Assembly: GCA_039029515.1 (NCBI GenBank)
Contig: JBCCFX010000046.1
Span: 1-20,875, forward strand
Direction of reading: 5' to 3'
DNA length: 20,875 nucleotides
From: JBCCFX01 sp039029515
Lineage (GTDB): Bacteria; Planctomycetota; Phycisphaerae; Phycisphaerales; SM1A02
Part shown: positions 1 through 7,891 of the stretch, piece by piece
Numbering within the stretch: the stretch's first letter is position 1
Layout: every line of letters begins with the position of its first letter
The notes under the pieces: generated by a model
The model's database searches: none
What the model was told of the DNA's origin: nothing
The model's input: the letters and a program-made list of their open reading frames with translations, nothing else
Made by a program: the position numbers and the translations under genes

Positions 1-1497
1 GCCGATGCCTGAATCACTGCAGCCATCGATGATCGGCGTTCCGCCGTCACGGAATCGTGCTCGCATATCACTGGCCGACGAACTGCATTCACCGTCGTAC
101 AGTTTGACGGTTGTACCGCAGTGTTCCAGCTCGACGAGCAGGCCGCTGAGATCATCGATGTCGAGGTTGACAAAGACTCGGACGTCTTCCGCAGTCCCAA
201 TGTTGGGCACAGTGATCGTGTGGGTCCGCGTACTATCGGCATCAATGCTGGCGTTGATGCCGCCGCTGTTGAAGCTTCCGCACGATGTGAGGTCGCCGAG
301 GTAGCAACCGCCGTGATCGAGGCAAGCGGTTTCCGTCATGACCGTGCAGTCAGCGCCAAAGCAGCACGCGCCGGCAGGATCGCAGGGATTCGGCTTGCAC
401 AGCGTGTCATCGCCCTGATAGATGCCGCCAATGGCGTCACAGTCAATTGCGAACTCGATCGTGCACACGCCAGTTGTCAGGTCACAGCACGCGCCGCTCG
501 GCGGGCAGACAATGCTGTCGCACACGATGCCGGGACCCTGCCAGACACCGCCCATGTCGGTGCACTCAAAGGCAAAAAGCGGTTCCATGCATTCCATGCC
601 CGGCACGCAGCACGCGCCGATTTCCACGCAGCCTGAAGGCGAACTGAACAGGCTCAGGTCGATGTCAACTTCCCCGGGTTCGCCATTCACCGTCGACACG
701 TATTGCAGCGCGTGACGGTCTTCAGCGAGCGCGCCGCCTCCGCCGCACACACTGGCGTCGCCGCCGTAGACGCCACCAATGCTATCGCAGACTTCGATGA
801 GAACGTCGTTGATGCACAGCCCCGCGCCGATCGTACAGGAGCCCACGACAAATGGCGTCTCGGAAATGAACACGCATGCGTATCCAAAGGTGGTCGCGGT
901 GGCATCCATGGAATCATTGGCAATCGCAAGTCCCTGGGCTGATGTCGCAACCACGTACGACACGCCGTCAGCAGGCGGTGGGAGGATTAGCGGCGTATCC
1001 GGGCTGCCATCAAAGAAGAACGCAATTTCATTTGATGCTGGTACAGGCCCGAAAACTGGTGACAAGGCCGCCGACGCCGTGACGTCAGCAGTGACGAGGC
1101 CATCAAACGAAGCGCATGTGCTCGCGGTTGCCTGGCCGAAGTCTTCGACCCGAGCTTCGCTGTACGCATAGGCGAGCACGTAGCACTCACTCCCGACAAG
1201 ATGGATCGGATCAAAGAAACGATGCGATGTATGCGCCTCCGCAAGCGCCGCCGCGATCGGACCATCAACTTCGGCAGAGGTGGTCGACACATCCCCGTCC
1301 GGCTGTGTACTCGCAAACGCACTCGCATTTGCTGTCGAACCGGTCCCGACCGTATCAGTGTCTATACGGACGCGCTCCTGGCCTTCGTCCACTTCAATGA
1401 CCTCGGCGACAGATACCGATGTACACAGCGTGAACGCACTTGCGACGCCGGTCAGGGCGCAGCACAAACGTCGACCCACCAATTGATTGGGATGCAT
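1..1497 (-). CDS. Secreted Cys-rich repeat / P-domain protein (3' end cut by window edge)
   Basis: The minus-strand frame is open from an ATG at 1497 to base 1, 499 codons with no stop, so the C-terminus lies outside the window. The start has an AGGAGA ribosome site about 6 bases upstream. Residues 1-33 form a signal peptide (two Arg, then a small/hydrophobic stretch ending SVSVAEV). A low-complexity N-domain rich in Ala, Ser, Thr and Asp follows. Cys-rich modules with GACC, CD..GG and GD...C signatures run from about 219 to 400. The start of a proprotein-convertase-like P domain follows (DDLSGLLVELEH, then LYDGECSSASDMRARF). The next gene upstream, ending at 1723, is a full paralogue, so the missing part probably finishes the P domain and may carry a dockerin-like tail. 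Secretion is well supported. No catalytic residues are visible, so the role (surface, adhesion or scaffold) is inference. Confidence 0.85.
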   Translation of the reverse strand, partial: MHPNQLVGRRLCCALTGVASAFTLCTSVSVAEVIEVDEGQERVRIDTDTVGTGSTANASAFASTQPDGDVSTTSAEVDGPIAAALAEAHTSHRFFDPIHLVGSECYVLAYAYSEARVEDFGQATASTCASFDGLVTADVTASAALSPVFGPVPASNEIAFFFDGSPDTPLILPPPADGVSYVVATSAQGLAIANDSMDATATTFGYACVFISETPFVVGSCTIGAGLCINDVLIEVCDSIGGVYGGDASVCGGGGALAEDRHALQYVSTVNGEPGEVDIDLSLFSSPSGCVEIGACCVPGMECMEPLFAFECTDMGGVWQGPGIVCDSIVCPPSGACCDLTTGVCTIEFAIDCDAIGGIYQGDDTLCKPNPCDPAGACCFGADCTVMTETACLDHGGCYLGDLTSCGSFNSGGINASIDADSTRTHTITVPNIGTAEDVRVFVNLDIDDLSGLLVELEHCGTTVKLYDGECSSSASDMRARFRDGGTPIIDGCSDSGIG

Positions 1498-1722
1498 GTT
1501 CTTCTCCTACCGATTGCGGGAGACGGACCATGCACACACGTGGTCCCCCCGCAATTCCCACTGGAGCTTCACAGTACGGGATATCCGGACGTGATGCACG
1601 GACAAAACCCGCGTCAGTTTGCCTATTCTGACAATGCCGCAACGACAAGCGGAGAGCGATGTGAACCGCTCTCCGCTGTGCATTGTCGAGGTTGTGCGCT
1701 TCAGAGAAACGCATCCCGATGA
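1498..1722. other. Intergenic region between the tandem paralogues
   Basis: These 225 bases separate the stop of the upstream paralogue (1723) from the start of the downstream one (1497). They hold the hairpin listed separately and, next to 1497, the AGGAGA ribosome site of the downstream gene. No promoter can be named with confidence. Short plus-strand open frames here are shadows. Confidence 0.5.
1648..1677 (-). terminator. Hairpin downstream of the 817-aa P-domain gene
   Basis: A perfect 11-bp inverted repeat (AGCGGAGAGCG at 1648-1658 and CGCTCTCCGCT at 1667-1677, 8-base loop) lies 46 bases past the stop codon of the minus-strand gene ending at 1723. Read on the minus strand it is followed by TTGTCGTTG, a weak T-rich stretch. 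It is therefore a plausible but imperfect intrinsic terminator separating the two paralogues. Confidence 0.5.
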
Positions 1723-4176
1723 TCAACGGCGCTTGCCGCTGTCCATCAGTTCATCGCCGACCGCTTCGCCCTTGAATGATCGCGGCTGGAACGCCGGGTT
1801 CATCATCATCTGCGGGAACGGACAGTCGCCGTAGGCATTGATGATCAACGCGAGGTCGACCGTGTCGACTTCGCCGTCCTCGTTGACATCGCTCGGGCAG
1901 CCCGGCGGTGACAGGATGCAGTTGCCCTGCTCATTCATCGCCTGGATGAAGTCCAGCGCATCGACCGTGCCATCGCCGTTGACGTCTTCACGGCATTCGC
2001 ACTCATCCGGCATGCCGTTCATGTTGTCATCCGTCGGATTCAACAATGCGTTCGGTCCGTAGAGCATCAGTTCGTATGCACCACGATCCTGATTCAGGCC
2101 CGCAACACGAATCGCGTACGTCGTACCCTTGATCACATCGAACCACACGCCTTGCGCGTTGTTGGCCGAGCAGGCAATGAGGTTGTCCTGCGTTGCCGGG
2201 CATGCGCTATGCACGCTGACCATAAAGGTCTCCGGTCCGAAGTCGTTGACGGCGATAAACGCCTGTCCATCACTGCGCGGAATATACGCCCAGTAGTCGT
2301 CGAACAGGCTGAAGAACGGACCGCACCAAATGAACGCATCGGACGTCGCCGCGGTCGTGTCGCCGGCATTGGCCACGCCGGCTTCAATGGTGTTGCCGTC
2401 ACCACCCGCGCAGATGTCGGATGCCGCGGCAATCAACGGGTCGTACAGCGGATCGGTCTCGCAGGAGTCTTCTTCGCCGTTCATGTTGCAGTCGATGCAT
2501 TCTTCATCCGGGATATTGGGGAAGATCAAACGCCAGCGATTGAGTTCGCCCGCGGGTGGGGAGCCGACATACGTCACGTGCAACGTCCAGGCACCACCGA
2601 TTGGCAGGCCATCGAAGTTTGACAGGCTGCCGACCGGATCGAAGCCCGGCGGCGAATCCAGTCCAAGGCTTCCATTCATGCATCCATCGGCGATGGGTGT
2701 GCCGCCATCGACGAAGCGTGCGCGCATGTCATCGGCATTCGCGCCGCAGTCCTGGTCATACAGCGTGACGATCGTACCGGCACGCTCCAGTTCAATGATG
2801 ATGCCTGACAGGTCTTCATGATCAATGTTCACGAAGACGCGCATGTCGTCGACGGTGCCGACGTTGGGGGCATGGATGGTGTGCGAGAGCGTTGTGCCAT
2901 CCTCGGGAATCGGCAGATTGATGCCGCCGGACGAGACGTTGCCGCAGAGCGTTTCTTCGCCCATGAAGCAGCCGCCTTCGCTGTCGCACGTGTCGGCGGT
3001 AATCACTTCGCACTCGTCGCCGAAGCAGCACGCACCCGCGAGTTCGCACGGTGACGGATTGCACGTCACGCCGTCGCCCTGGAATACGCCGCCAATGGCA
3101 TCGCAGTCGACTTCAAACAGGAAGCTGCAGCTGCCGTTGCGGGGATCACAGCATGCACCGGCAGGCGGGCACACGATGTCAGCGCAGCGCGTTGCATCAC
3201 TCTGGTACATGCCGCCCATGGCGTCGCATCCTTCAAGAGTCACGTTGCCGACGCACTCGGCGAGATTCGGAACACAGCACGCGCCGATGCCGACGCATTC
3301 CGGACCTCCGCCGCCGCCGAACGTACTCTCAGTCGGGGTCGTTGTGTCCTCGATGACGACGCCGTTGACGATGCGAATCGTGCGTGTATACGACTGCAGC
3401 GGTGCCGTTGCGGTAGTTGGGCTCGGTGGCGGTGGTGAGTACGTGCCGCCGATCGCCTCACACGTCAACTCATTGACGACGTCAAACGTGACTGCACCGC
3501 TATCGTTCTGGATCGCCCAGTCAATGGTGCATGAGCCGAGCAGAGGTACAACATCGCCGTACGATGCGAACGAGCCGACCGAGAGAGCTCGACTGTTGGC
3601 GCTGTCTTCATTGTCATTCTGAACGCTGGAGTCGGTATTGATATTCAACAGATGATCATCGATGAACAACGGCATCAGATCGTACGGCAGTGGAATCGTA
3701 TCGACGCCGACCGCAATCACGATGGTGATCTGATCGTCGTCGACGGCAACTGTGAACGCATCTGCCGTTGCCGTCGCGCTTCCAAATCCGTCGAAGTCGA
3801 CACACGCAAATGAATTCGCGTTGGCGCCGTTACTGGACTCCGCATACGCGAATACAGTGCGAACGACGTTGCACATCGAGTCGCCGGTGTTTTCGTTCAA
3901 GACGAAGTTCTGACTGAGTGCGGTGACCCCGAAGGCATTCGTTCCATTGCCGTCCGCGGCTGCATTGCTCGCACTCTCGATCGATGTGTCGACGGCAATG
4001 ATCTGGGCATTGGCAGTGGTGGGGCCGTTGGTGTCGTCCGAACCGGCGGCGACGGCTGCAGCCGGTTGACCCACGGACTCGAAGGTCGCGTGCAGCTGAG
4101 ATGACGTACCACCAAGAGCCAGGAGACTCACAGCAGCGACCGCGGTCGCTCGAGTCGACGAATGCAACGATGACAT
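1723..4176 (-). CDS. Secreted multi-domain protein: Cys-rich repeats, P domain, PPC-like domain, dockerin-like tail
   Basis: This encodes 817 residues from the ATG at 4176, which has a GGGAGAAAG ribosome site. An in-frame ATG at 4218 lacks one and would add 14 residues before the signal peptide. Order: signal peptide 1-30; Ala/Asp/Thr-rich N-domain to about 245; Pro-rich linker near 247-260; GACC/CD..GG Cys-rich modules 293-412; P-domain-like beta-sandwich 420-554 (DLSGIIIELE, LYDQDCGANADDMRARF); short Asp/Asn calcium-type motif (DCNMNGEEDSCE) near 562; a second beta-rich domain 575-706 resembling bacterial pre-peptidase C-terminal domains; then two dockerin-like EF-hand motifs (DVNGDGTVD, DVNEDGEVD) at 730-787 with a 30-residue basic tail. 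No protease, glycosidase or other catalytic signature is visible. It is probably a calcium-binding exported or surface protein. Its neighbour at 1-1497 is a tandem paralogue. Confidence 0.88.
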   Translation of the reverse strand: MSSLHSSTRATAVAAVSLLALGGTSSQLHATFESVGQPAAAVAAGSDDTNGPTTANAQIIAVDTSIESASNAAADGNGTNAFGVTALSQNFVLNENTGDSMCNVVRTVFAYAESSNGANANSFACVDFDGFGSATATADAFTVAVDDDQITIVIAVGVDTIPLPYDLMPLFIDDHLLNINTDSSVQNDNEDSANSRALSVGSFASYGDVVPLLGSCTIDWAIQNDSGAVTFDVVNELTCEAIGGTYSPPPPSPTTATAPLQSYTRTIRIVNGVVIEDTTTPTESTFGGGGGPECVGIGACCVPNLAECVGNVTLEGCDAMGGMYQSDATRCADIVCPPAGACCDPRNGSCSFLFEVDCDAIGGVFQGDGVTCNPSPCELAGACCFGDECEVITADTCDSEGGCFMGEETLCGNVSSGGINLPIPEDGTTLSHTIHAPNVGTVDDMRVFVNIDHEDLSGIIIELERAGTIVTLYDQDCGANADDMRARFVDGGTPIADGCMNGSLGLDSPPGFDPVGSLSNFDGLPIGGAWTLHVTYVGSPPAGELNRWRLIFPNIPDEECIDCNMNGEEDSCETDPLYDPLIAAASDICAGGDGNTIEAGVANAGDTTAATSDAFIWCGPFFSLFDDYWAYIPRSDGQAFIAVNDFGPETFMVSVHSACPATQDNLIACSANNAQGVWFDVIKGTTYAIRVAGLNQDRGAYELMLYGPNALLNPTDDNMNGMPDECECREDVNGDGTVDALDFIQAMNEQGNCILSPPGCPSDVNEDGEVDTVDLALIINAYGDCPFPQMMMNPAFQPRSFKGEAVGDELMDSGKRR

Positions 4177-4572
4177 GTTCTTTCTCCCGAGGTCGGTCGC
4201 AGCCGTCATTGATCCCACAATGCCCGCAGCCCACGACTCGAATCGAGTCTACCAAGGCCTCGGGACCAGAAGGACCGAGAAAATGGCCAAAACAAGCCGG
4301 GAAGAGCGTTATGGAGCGTGTTGATCAGCACGTTGCGGCATGACGGCACGAAACGCGCACGTTGGGCGAGCGTCCGATCTGATACCAATCCCTGTTATCG
4401 CCCGTGCAGGTGAGGACATTCCGACTGATCGGCGCATCCTCGTTTGCGTTGGCCCCGGTTCGGTTCATAGTCCCTTCATCGTGCCGCGCATGTCATTGGT
4501 GCGCACGGTCCAGCGCGCAACCGCGCGTCGAGGATTCGAGATCGACAACCGAGAAGAGGGAACACCATCGCT
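4177..4572. other. Divergent intergenic region, no gene seen
   Basis: About 400 bases separate the start of the minus-strand P-domain gene from the plus-strand dockerin-like gene. It must hold both promoters, but no clear -35/-10 pair, operator or RNA structure stands out. The short open frames here (up to about 80 codons on both strands) have no ribosome site or recognisable protein character and are treated as chance. Confidence 0.5.
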
Positions 4573-5739
4573 ATGAATGCAACGCATCGTATTGGGGCGC
4601 TCTGCGCGCTGACCGGCTTGACCGCATCGCTGATCATGACGGCCGCGCACGCTGAAGGCATCGCGCAAGTTCGAAAGGCCAAGCGCGCGCAGGTCACCTC
4701 TACACCAACCGCGCCCGCGCCGAGTGTTGACCCGGAACTTGACGTTGTCGAACCCGACACGGCGCCCGCAAATGCTGGCTTGAACAACACAATCGAGATC
4801 GGGATCACCCGTGCGGATGATGTTCTGTTCGCCGATGCCGAGTTCCTTGCGTTCATCGACATCAACGTGGCCGGCGTGCCAGGTGTGACCGAAGTGCAGA
4901 TCGCCGCCAACGGCGTGCCGCTGTTCGTCGAAGATGATGGTGATGGTCTCTGGGTGTGGGAAGATGGCTTTGACTCGCTCGCAGCGCTCAAGACGGCGAT
5001 GAACGGCACATGGATCATCGGCGTGGTCGGGCTCGAGAGCAGTGTCACGACGATGTTCTTCGATGCCAACAGCCTGACCGATGGCGACTTCTATGGAACG
5101 CCGACGATCGTGTCGCCGCTGCCGGGCTCGACCGGCGATTCACCGGCGACCTTCGAGTGGACCGATCCCACCGGCGCGGACACGCCGGATGTGCTCGTCG
5201 TTGAAGCGGAAGGTGAGACCGTTGACTTCGGTGTTGAAGCCGTGAGTCTGTTCGGCGACATCGCCATCGACGCCACGACCTGGAATCCCGGCGTGACGTT
5301 CCCCGACGACATCTACGAATATGACATTGCGTATCTCAACTTTGATGCGACGCGCATCATTGGTCCGCTGCAGACGATCCCGCTCGGCAGCATCAGTTGG
5401 AGCTCATCGCCGGTCGCGCCGGTCGGCTATCCCGCCGGCATGCCGCTGGTCATCACCGGCAGCGAGACCATTGCGACGTTCACGGTTGGCGTGCCGATCG
5501 GTCCCGCGTGTCCTGCAGACAACGCGCCGGATAACGGCGATGGCACGTTCGGCAACAACGTCGTGAACATCGATGACCTCATTGGTGTGATCAACGCCTT
5601 TGGTGATTGTGCGATGGAGCCCGCGCCGTGTCCGTGGGACAACACACCTGACAATGGTGATGGCACGGTCGGCAATGGTGTCATCAACATCGACGATGTG
5701 ATCACCGTGATTACGTCGTTCGGTGCGTGTCCATCCTGA
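4573..5739 (+). CDS. Secreted protein with two C-terminal dockerin-like repeats
   Basis: This encodes 388 residues. A signal peptide covers about 1-28 (basic MNATHR, hydrophobic core, cleavage near AAHAEG). The next ~30 residues are Pro/Ala/Thr-rich. The middle (60-310) is acidic and beta-rich, with an Ig/Fn3-like stretch near 176-265 (TPTIVSPLPGSTGDSPATFE). The C-terminus has two near-identical motifs, CPADNAPDNGDGTFGNN.VNIDD (about 314) and CPWDNTPDNGDGTVGNG.INIDD (about 355), each followed by a helix ending FG.C. These match the dockerin-like EF-hand tails common in Phycisphaerae exported proteins. A weak GAGGG ribosome site sits 12 bases before the ATG. No enzymatic motif is visible, and binding of calcium by the Asp/Asn loops is inferred from the motif. 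The gene is monocistronic, ending at the terminator at 5774-5806. Confidence 0.85.
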   Translation: MNATHRIGALCALTGLTASLIMTAAHAEGIAQVRKAKRAQVTSTPTAPAPSVDPELDVVEPDTAPANAGLNNTIEIGITRADDVLFADAEFLAFIDINVAGVPGVTEVQIAANGVPLFVEDDGDGLWVWEDGFDSLAALKTAMNGTWIIGVVGLESSVTTMFFDANSLTDGDFYGTPTIVSPLPGSTGDSPATFEWTDPTGADTPDVLVVEAEGETVDFGVEAVSLFGDIAIDATTWNPGVTFPDDIYEYDIAYLNFDATRIIGPLQTIPLGSISWSSSPVAPVGYPAGMPLVITGSETIATFTVGVPIGPACPADNAPDNGDGTFGNNVVNIDDLIGVINAFGDCAMEPAPCPWDNTPDNGDGTVGNGVINIDDVITVITSFGACPS

Positions 5740-5773
5740 TCACCGGTTCAGATTCAATTGCCCTTACTTCCAG

Positions 5774-5806
5774 CGCCCGGGTGTTTCGAGACACTCGGGC
5801 GTTTTT
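5774..5806 (+). terminator. Rho-independent terminator after the dockerin-like gene
   Basis: An 11-bp stem (CGCCCGGGTGT at 5774-5784 and ACACTCGGGCG at 5791-5801, one G-T wobble, loop TTCGAG) is followed at once by five T residues (5802-5806). It sits 35 bases after the stop codon at 5739 and ahead of the thioredoxin gene. This is a textbook intrinsic terminator in the plus direction. Confidence 0.88.
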
Positions 5807-5871
5807 CTGCGCGCGGATAAGCCGGCTACAATCTGCCTGGAATCATGATGTCTCAGTTGCGGAGCCTGATC

Positions 5872-6297
5872 ATGGATCGACGTGCGGCGACAGTTGGTGT
5901 TCTCTTTCTCGTGGTGATCATCGTGCTTGCGATGCGTGCAGGTGTGTCGCGCGCGACGAGCGAGACGGTGTTGCAGGACATCGCGTTCGACGCGGCACTT
6001 GCGACGAACACGACCGATGGCAAGGTGCTTGTGGTCAAGGCGACGGCGTCGTGGTGTGGTCCGTGCAAGGAGATGGACCGAACGACGTGGGTCGATGCCA
6101 ATGTGCACACATGGTTTGATGCGAACGGGACGGCGATCACGGTGGACGTTGATGATGAAGCGGAGACCGCCGCGCGATTGCGCGTGCAGGCGATGCCGAC
6201 GATGATCGCGTTCCGCTCCGGCCAGGAAGTGGATCGCGCGGTGGGCTACATGGATGGCCGGGAACTGTTGCGCTGGTTGGACGGTGTGGTGGAGTAG
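5872..6297 (+). CDS. Membrane-anchored thioredoxin-family protein
   Basis: This encodes 141 residues from the ATG at 5872, chosen because GCGGAG lies 7 bases upstream. In-frame ATGs at 5845 and 5848 lack a ribosome site. Residues 4-22 form one hydrophobic segment (ATVGVLFLVVIIVLAM) after a basic MDRR, so the thioredoxin domain should face the periplasm, tethered or released. The domain shows the WCGPCK redox motif (Cys62, Cys65) and the cis-proline motif AMPTM near residue 109. The region between them is short and acidic (DVDDEAETAARL), as in small thioredoxin-like domains rather than DsbA. The likely role is a thiol-disulfide reductase for exported proteins; the Cys-rich secreted proteins next door are conceivable substrates, which is inference. 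No partner such as DsbD or CcdA is in the window. Confidence 0.88.
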   Translation: MDRRAATVGVLFLVVIIVLAMRAGVSRATSETVLQDIAFDAALATNTTDGKVLVVKATASWCGPCKEMDRTTWVDANVHTWFDANGTAITVDVDDEAETAARLRVQAMPTMIAFRSGQEVDRAVGYMDGRELLRWLDGVVE

Positions 6298-6419
6298 GGG
6301 CGGAGGCGATGGCGCCAACGCATGCCGTGTGTGGTTCTCCGGGGACGGTGAAGTGCCAGATCGCGCCGTCTAGCAATGAGTCTGTCGAAGACCAATTCAC
6401 GGACGGAATGGCTGTCGAT

Positions 6420-7136
6420 CTACTCGGCTCCGTTTCTGCGAATGCGTAGAGCTTCTTCCATGTTTGCCCGCGTGATTTGATGCAACAATACGGCGTTCAG
6501 GATGTGCCAAGCGGCCTCCGTGAGTGATGCTCGCTGGGTGACGAGGGAGCGCTCGCCGTTCTTGTCGTCCCCGAAGCAAAGGTGCGCCGGCTCCTCTAGG
6601 TTCGCAACGTACGCCGTGGGCGATGTCGAGTCGTCGTCCGGGAGATGGGGAATTGGGAAGGACCGCTCGTTTGCGAACTTGAGCGCGAATGCGAGGGTCT
6701 GTTTTTCGATGCTAACGGATTCGTCAACAGGAAGCACCGGAGCAACACGGACGAACTTGCCACGCACACAGTCGCAATCGGCTGACATGATCATCCAGAG
6801 GTTGTGCTCGTACCGCGCTCCGTCGACTCCTAGTACGAGCTTCGAGTTGACAATGTCGCCCTGCAGGAATGAGAACTGGTTAGCGTTTCGTTCTTCGGCC
6901 GTCTTCCAAACACGTTCCTGCACGTCGAACCACTTGATCGGGGGTTGGATGAGACGATCTCTAAGAAACGCACCGCGCGCCTTGGTCTTTCGCACGCGAG
7001 TCTCAAAGAATGCTCTAAGCCTCTCAAGACCCTTGGAGCCGTGAGAGGTCTTGGCAAGTTCATCGATGATCTCCTCGAATTCTGTCTCTGGAGATTCACC
7101 GTTAGGAACGGCTGCCGCCGCCGGCGCTTGCGCCAT
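6420..7136 (-). CDS. Unknown protein of the OLD-nuclease cassette (QGDIV / SADCD motif)
   Basis: This encodes 238 residues, with the ATG at 7136 preceded by GAGGAG at 7 bases. Its first 35 bases overlap the end of the upstream gene (7102-7704), so the two are almost certainly co-translated. The N-terminal 80 residues are charged and helical. A beta-rich region follows with FSFLQGDIVNSKLVLGVDG (about 88-106) and NLWMIMSADCDCVRGKFVRVAPV (about 112-134). The 'QGDI... W.i.S..CD' spacing recalls uncharacterised proteins in which a GDI strand is followed by a 'sqdCD' turn; I know no function for them and cannot confirm homology. The C-terminus (about 195-238) is helical and basic. There is no signal peptide, membrane segment or known catalytic motif. 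The gene is convergent with thioredoxin and belongs with the cassette of the divergent OLD nuclease. Confidence 0.72.
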   Translation of the reverse strand: MAQAPAAAAVPNGESPETEFEEIIDELAKTSHGSKGLERLRAFFETRVRKTKARGAFLRDRLIQPPIKWFDVQERVWKTAEERNANQFSFLQGDIVNSKLVLGVDGARYEHNLWMIMSADCDCVRGKFVRVAPVLPVDESVSIEKQTLAFALKFANERSFPIPHLPDDDSTSPTAYVANLEEPAHLCFGDDKNGERSLVTQRASLTEAAWHILNAVLLHQITRANMEEALRIRRNGAE

Positions 7137-7704
7137 CCTGTTGCTCCTCTTCCTCTAGCTCGGCCATGATGTTTGCCTGCTCTTCCGCTGATAATGAAGG
7201 GAAGCTAGGTGCTTGAGGCGAACGCACAGAGACGATCGCATGTGTTTGGGTCGCTGTGGCCTCAATGATCGTGGTGTGAACACGATTTGCACTTGTTTCG
7301 ATGACTTGCGCAAGAGTGGATACATGCGCAGGGACGCGATCTGTAGCGTCAGAGACAGCCTGAACGAGTGCCACCGCTAGCTTATTGATTTGCTGGACTT
7401 CCGACAGAACGCCCGCGCGGCCACTAGTGAGATCCTTCAGCGTAGCGAATAGCTGCTCGAACAACTCTTTGCGCAGCATGACCAGTGGGTCGTCACTCAG
7501 CTTAGGGTCCTCAAAGACTCGGACGGTTGTCGGGTTGGCTTTCCAGTAGGAAGCAGTGCGATCAACGCTTTCTTCGCGGGTCGTTGCCCAGCGGTCGCTC
7601 TTGAAGTTCAACTCTGGAAGCTCGATAGCACTTAGCTCGTGCGATCCGCATCCGAGCATCTCACTGCCCATTGTCCTGTGTGATGCTGTGTTCATAAGCG
7701 ACAT
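7102..7704 (-). CDS. Unknown small acidic helical protein of the OLD-nuclease cassette
   Basis: This encodes 200 residues, with the ATG at 7704 behind an ideal AGGAGG ribosome site 8 bases upstream. No family is recognised. Residues 1-65 look globular (SDRWATTREESVDRTASYWK). Residues 70-165 are strongly helical with heptad-like hydrophobic spacing (LFEQLFATLKDLTSG, VQQINKLAVALVQAVSDATD, VSTLAQVIETSANRVHTTI), so a coiled coil or helical bundle is likely. The tail is very acidic (AELEEEEQQDGASAGGGSRS). There is no signal peptide or membrane segment. It is the first gene of a two-gene operon, overlapping the next gene by 35 bases, and is transcribed away from the OLD-type nuclease gene across a 187-base AT-rich spacer. 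The bundle-like middle suggests a partner or regulatory subunit, but that is inference. Confidence 0.7.
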   Translation of the reverse strand: MSLMNTASHRTMGSEMLGCGSHELSAIELPELNFKSDRWATTREESVDRTASYWKANPTTVRVFEDPKLSDDPLVMLRKELFEQLFATLKDLTSGRAGVLSEVQQINKLAVALVQAVSDATDRVPAHVSTLAQVIETSANRVHTTIIEATATQTHAIVSVRSPQAPSFPSLSAEEQANIMAELEEEEQQDGASAGGGSRS

Positions 7705-7891
7705 GGTGGTTTCCTCCTGTGTACTCCACTATACGGCAGATTTAGCCCCGTAGATCACGGAAAAAAGACAAAAATCCTGGAAAAATATGCATATCGTCAG
7801 GAAATCGGATAGTATTTCCCAGGTGGGCCGATAACCAAGGCAAGGATTCGTGTTTTGTCTGGGCCAGTAGACTCCAATGCGGAGGCGATGG
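7705..7891. promoter_or_regulatory. Divergent control region with palindromes
   Basis: This AT-rich spacer lies between the two-gene operon (start 7704) and the OLD-type gene (start 7892), and is noticeably richer in A/T than the rest of the window. It contains the 10-base palindrome ATATGCATAT at 7785-7794, enclosed by CCTG (7776-7779) and CAGG (7798-7801). It also contains the inverted repeat GGAAAT (7800-7805) / ATTTCC (7814-7819). A TATAGT hexamer on the minus strand near 7728-7733 lies just before the AGGAGG site but has no good -35 partner. The paired symmetrical sites could bind a dimeric regulator. This is a candidate only; no regulator gene is recognised in the cassette. Confidence 0.4.

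Noticed and set aside
121..636. 171-codon plus-strand open frame at the left edge
   Set aside because: Antisense to the uninterrupted 499-codon minus-strand frame with signal peptide and P domain. Ala/His-rich shadow.
2825..3622. 265-codon plus-strand open frame inside the P-domain gene
   Set aside because: Antisense shadow rich in Pro/Ser/His that mirrors the Cys/Gly-rich repeats of the real gene; no ribosome site.
6424..6443. Possible att-like copy of the tmRNA 3' end (CGGCTCC..TTTCT)
   Set aside because: Only about 12 scattered matching bases, in the opposite orientation to what integrase-made direct repeats require, and inside the 3' end of a coding region. No integrase gene is seen. 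A longer match may lie outside the window.
6300..7891. 13-base repeat GCGGAGGCGATGG at 6300 and 7879 as island boundary
   Set aside because: A 13-base match is expected about by chance in 20 kb, and the second copy is simply the ribosome site of the OLD-type gene.
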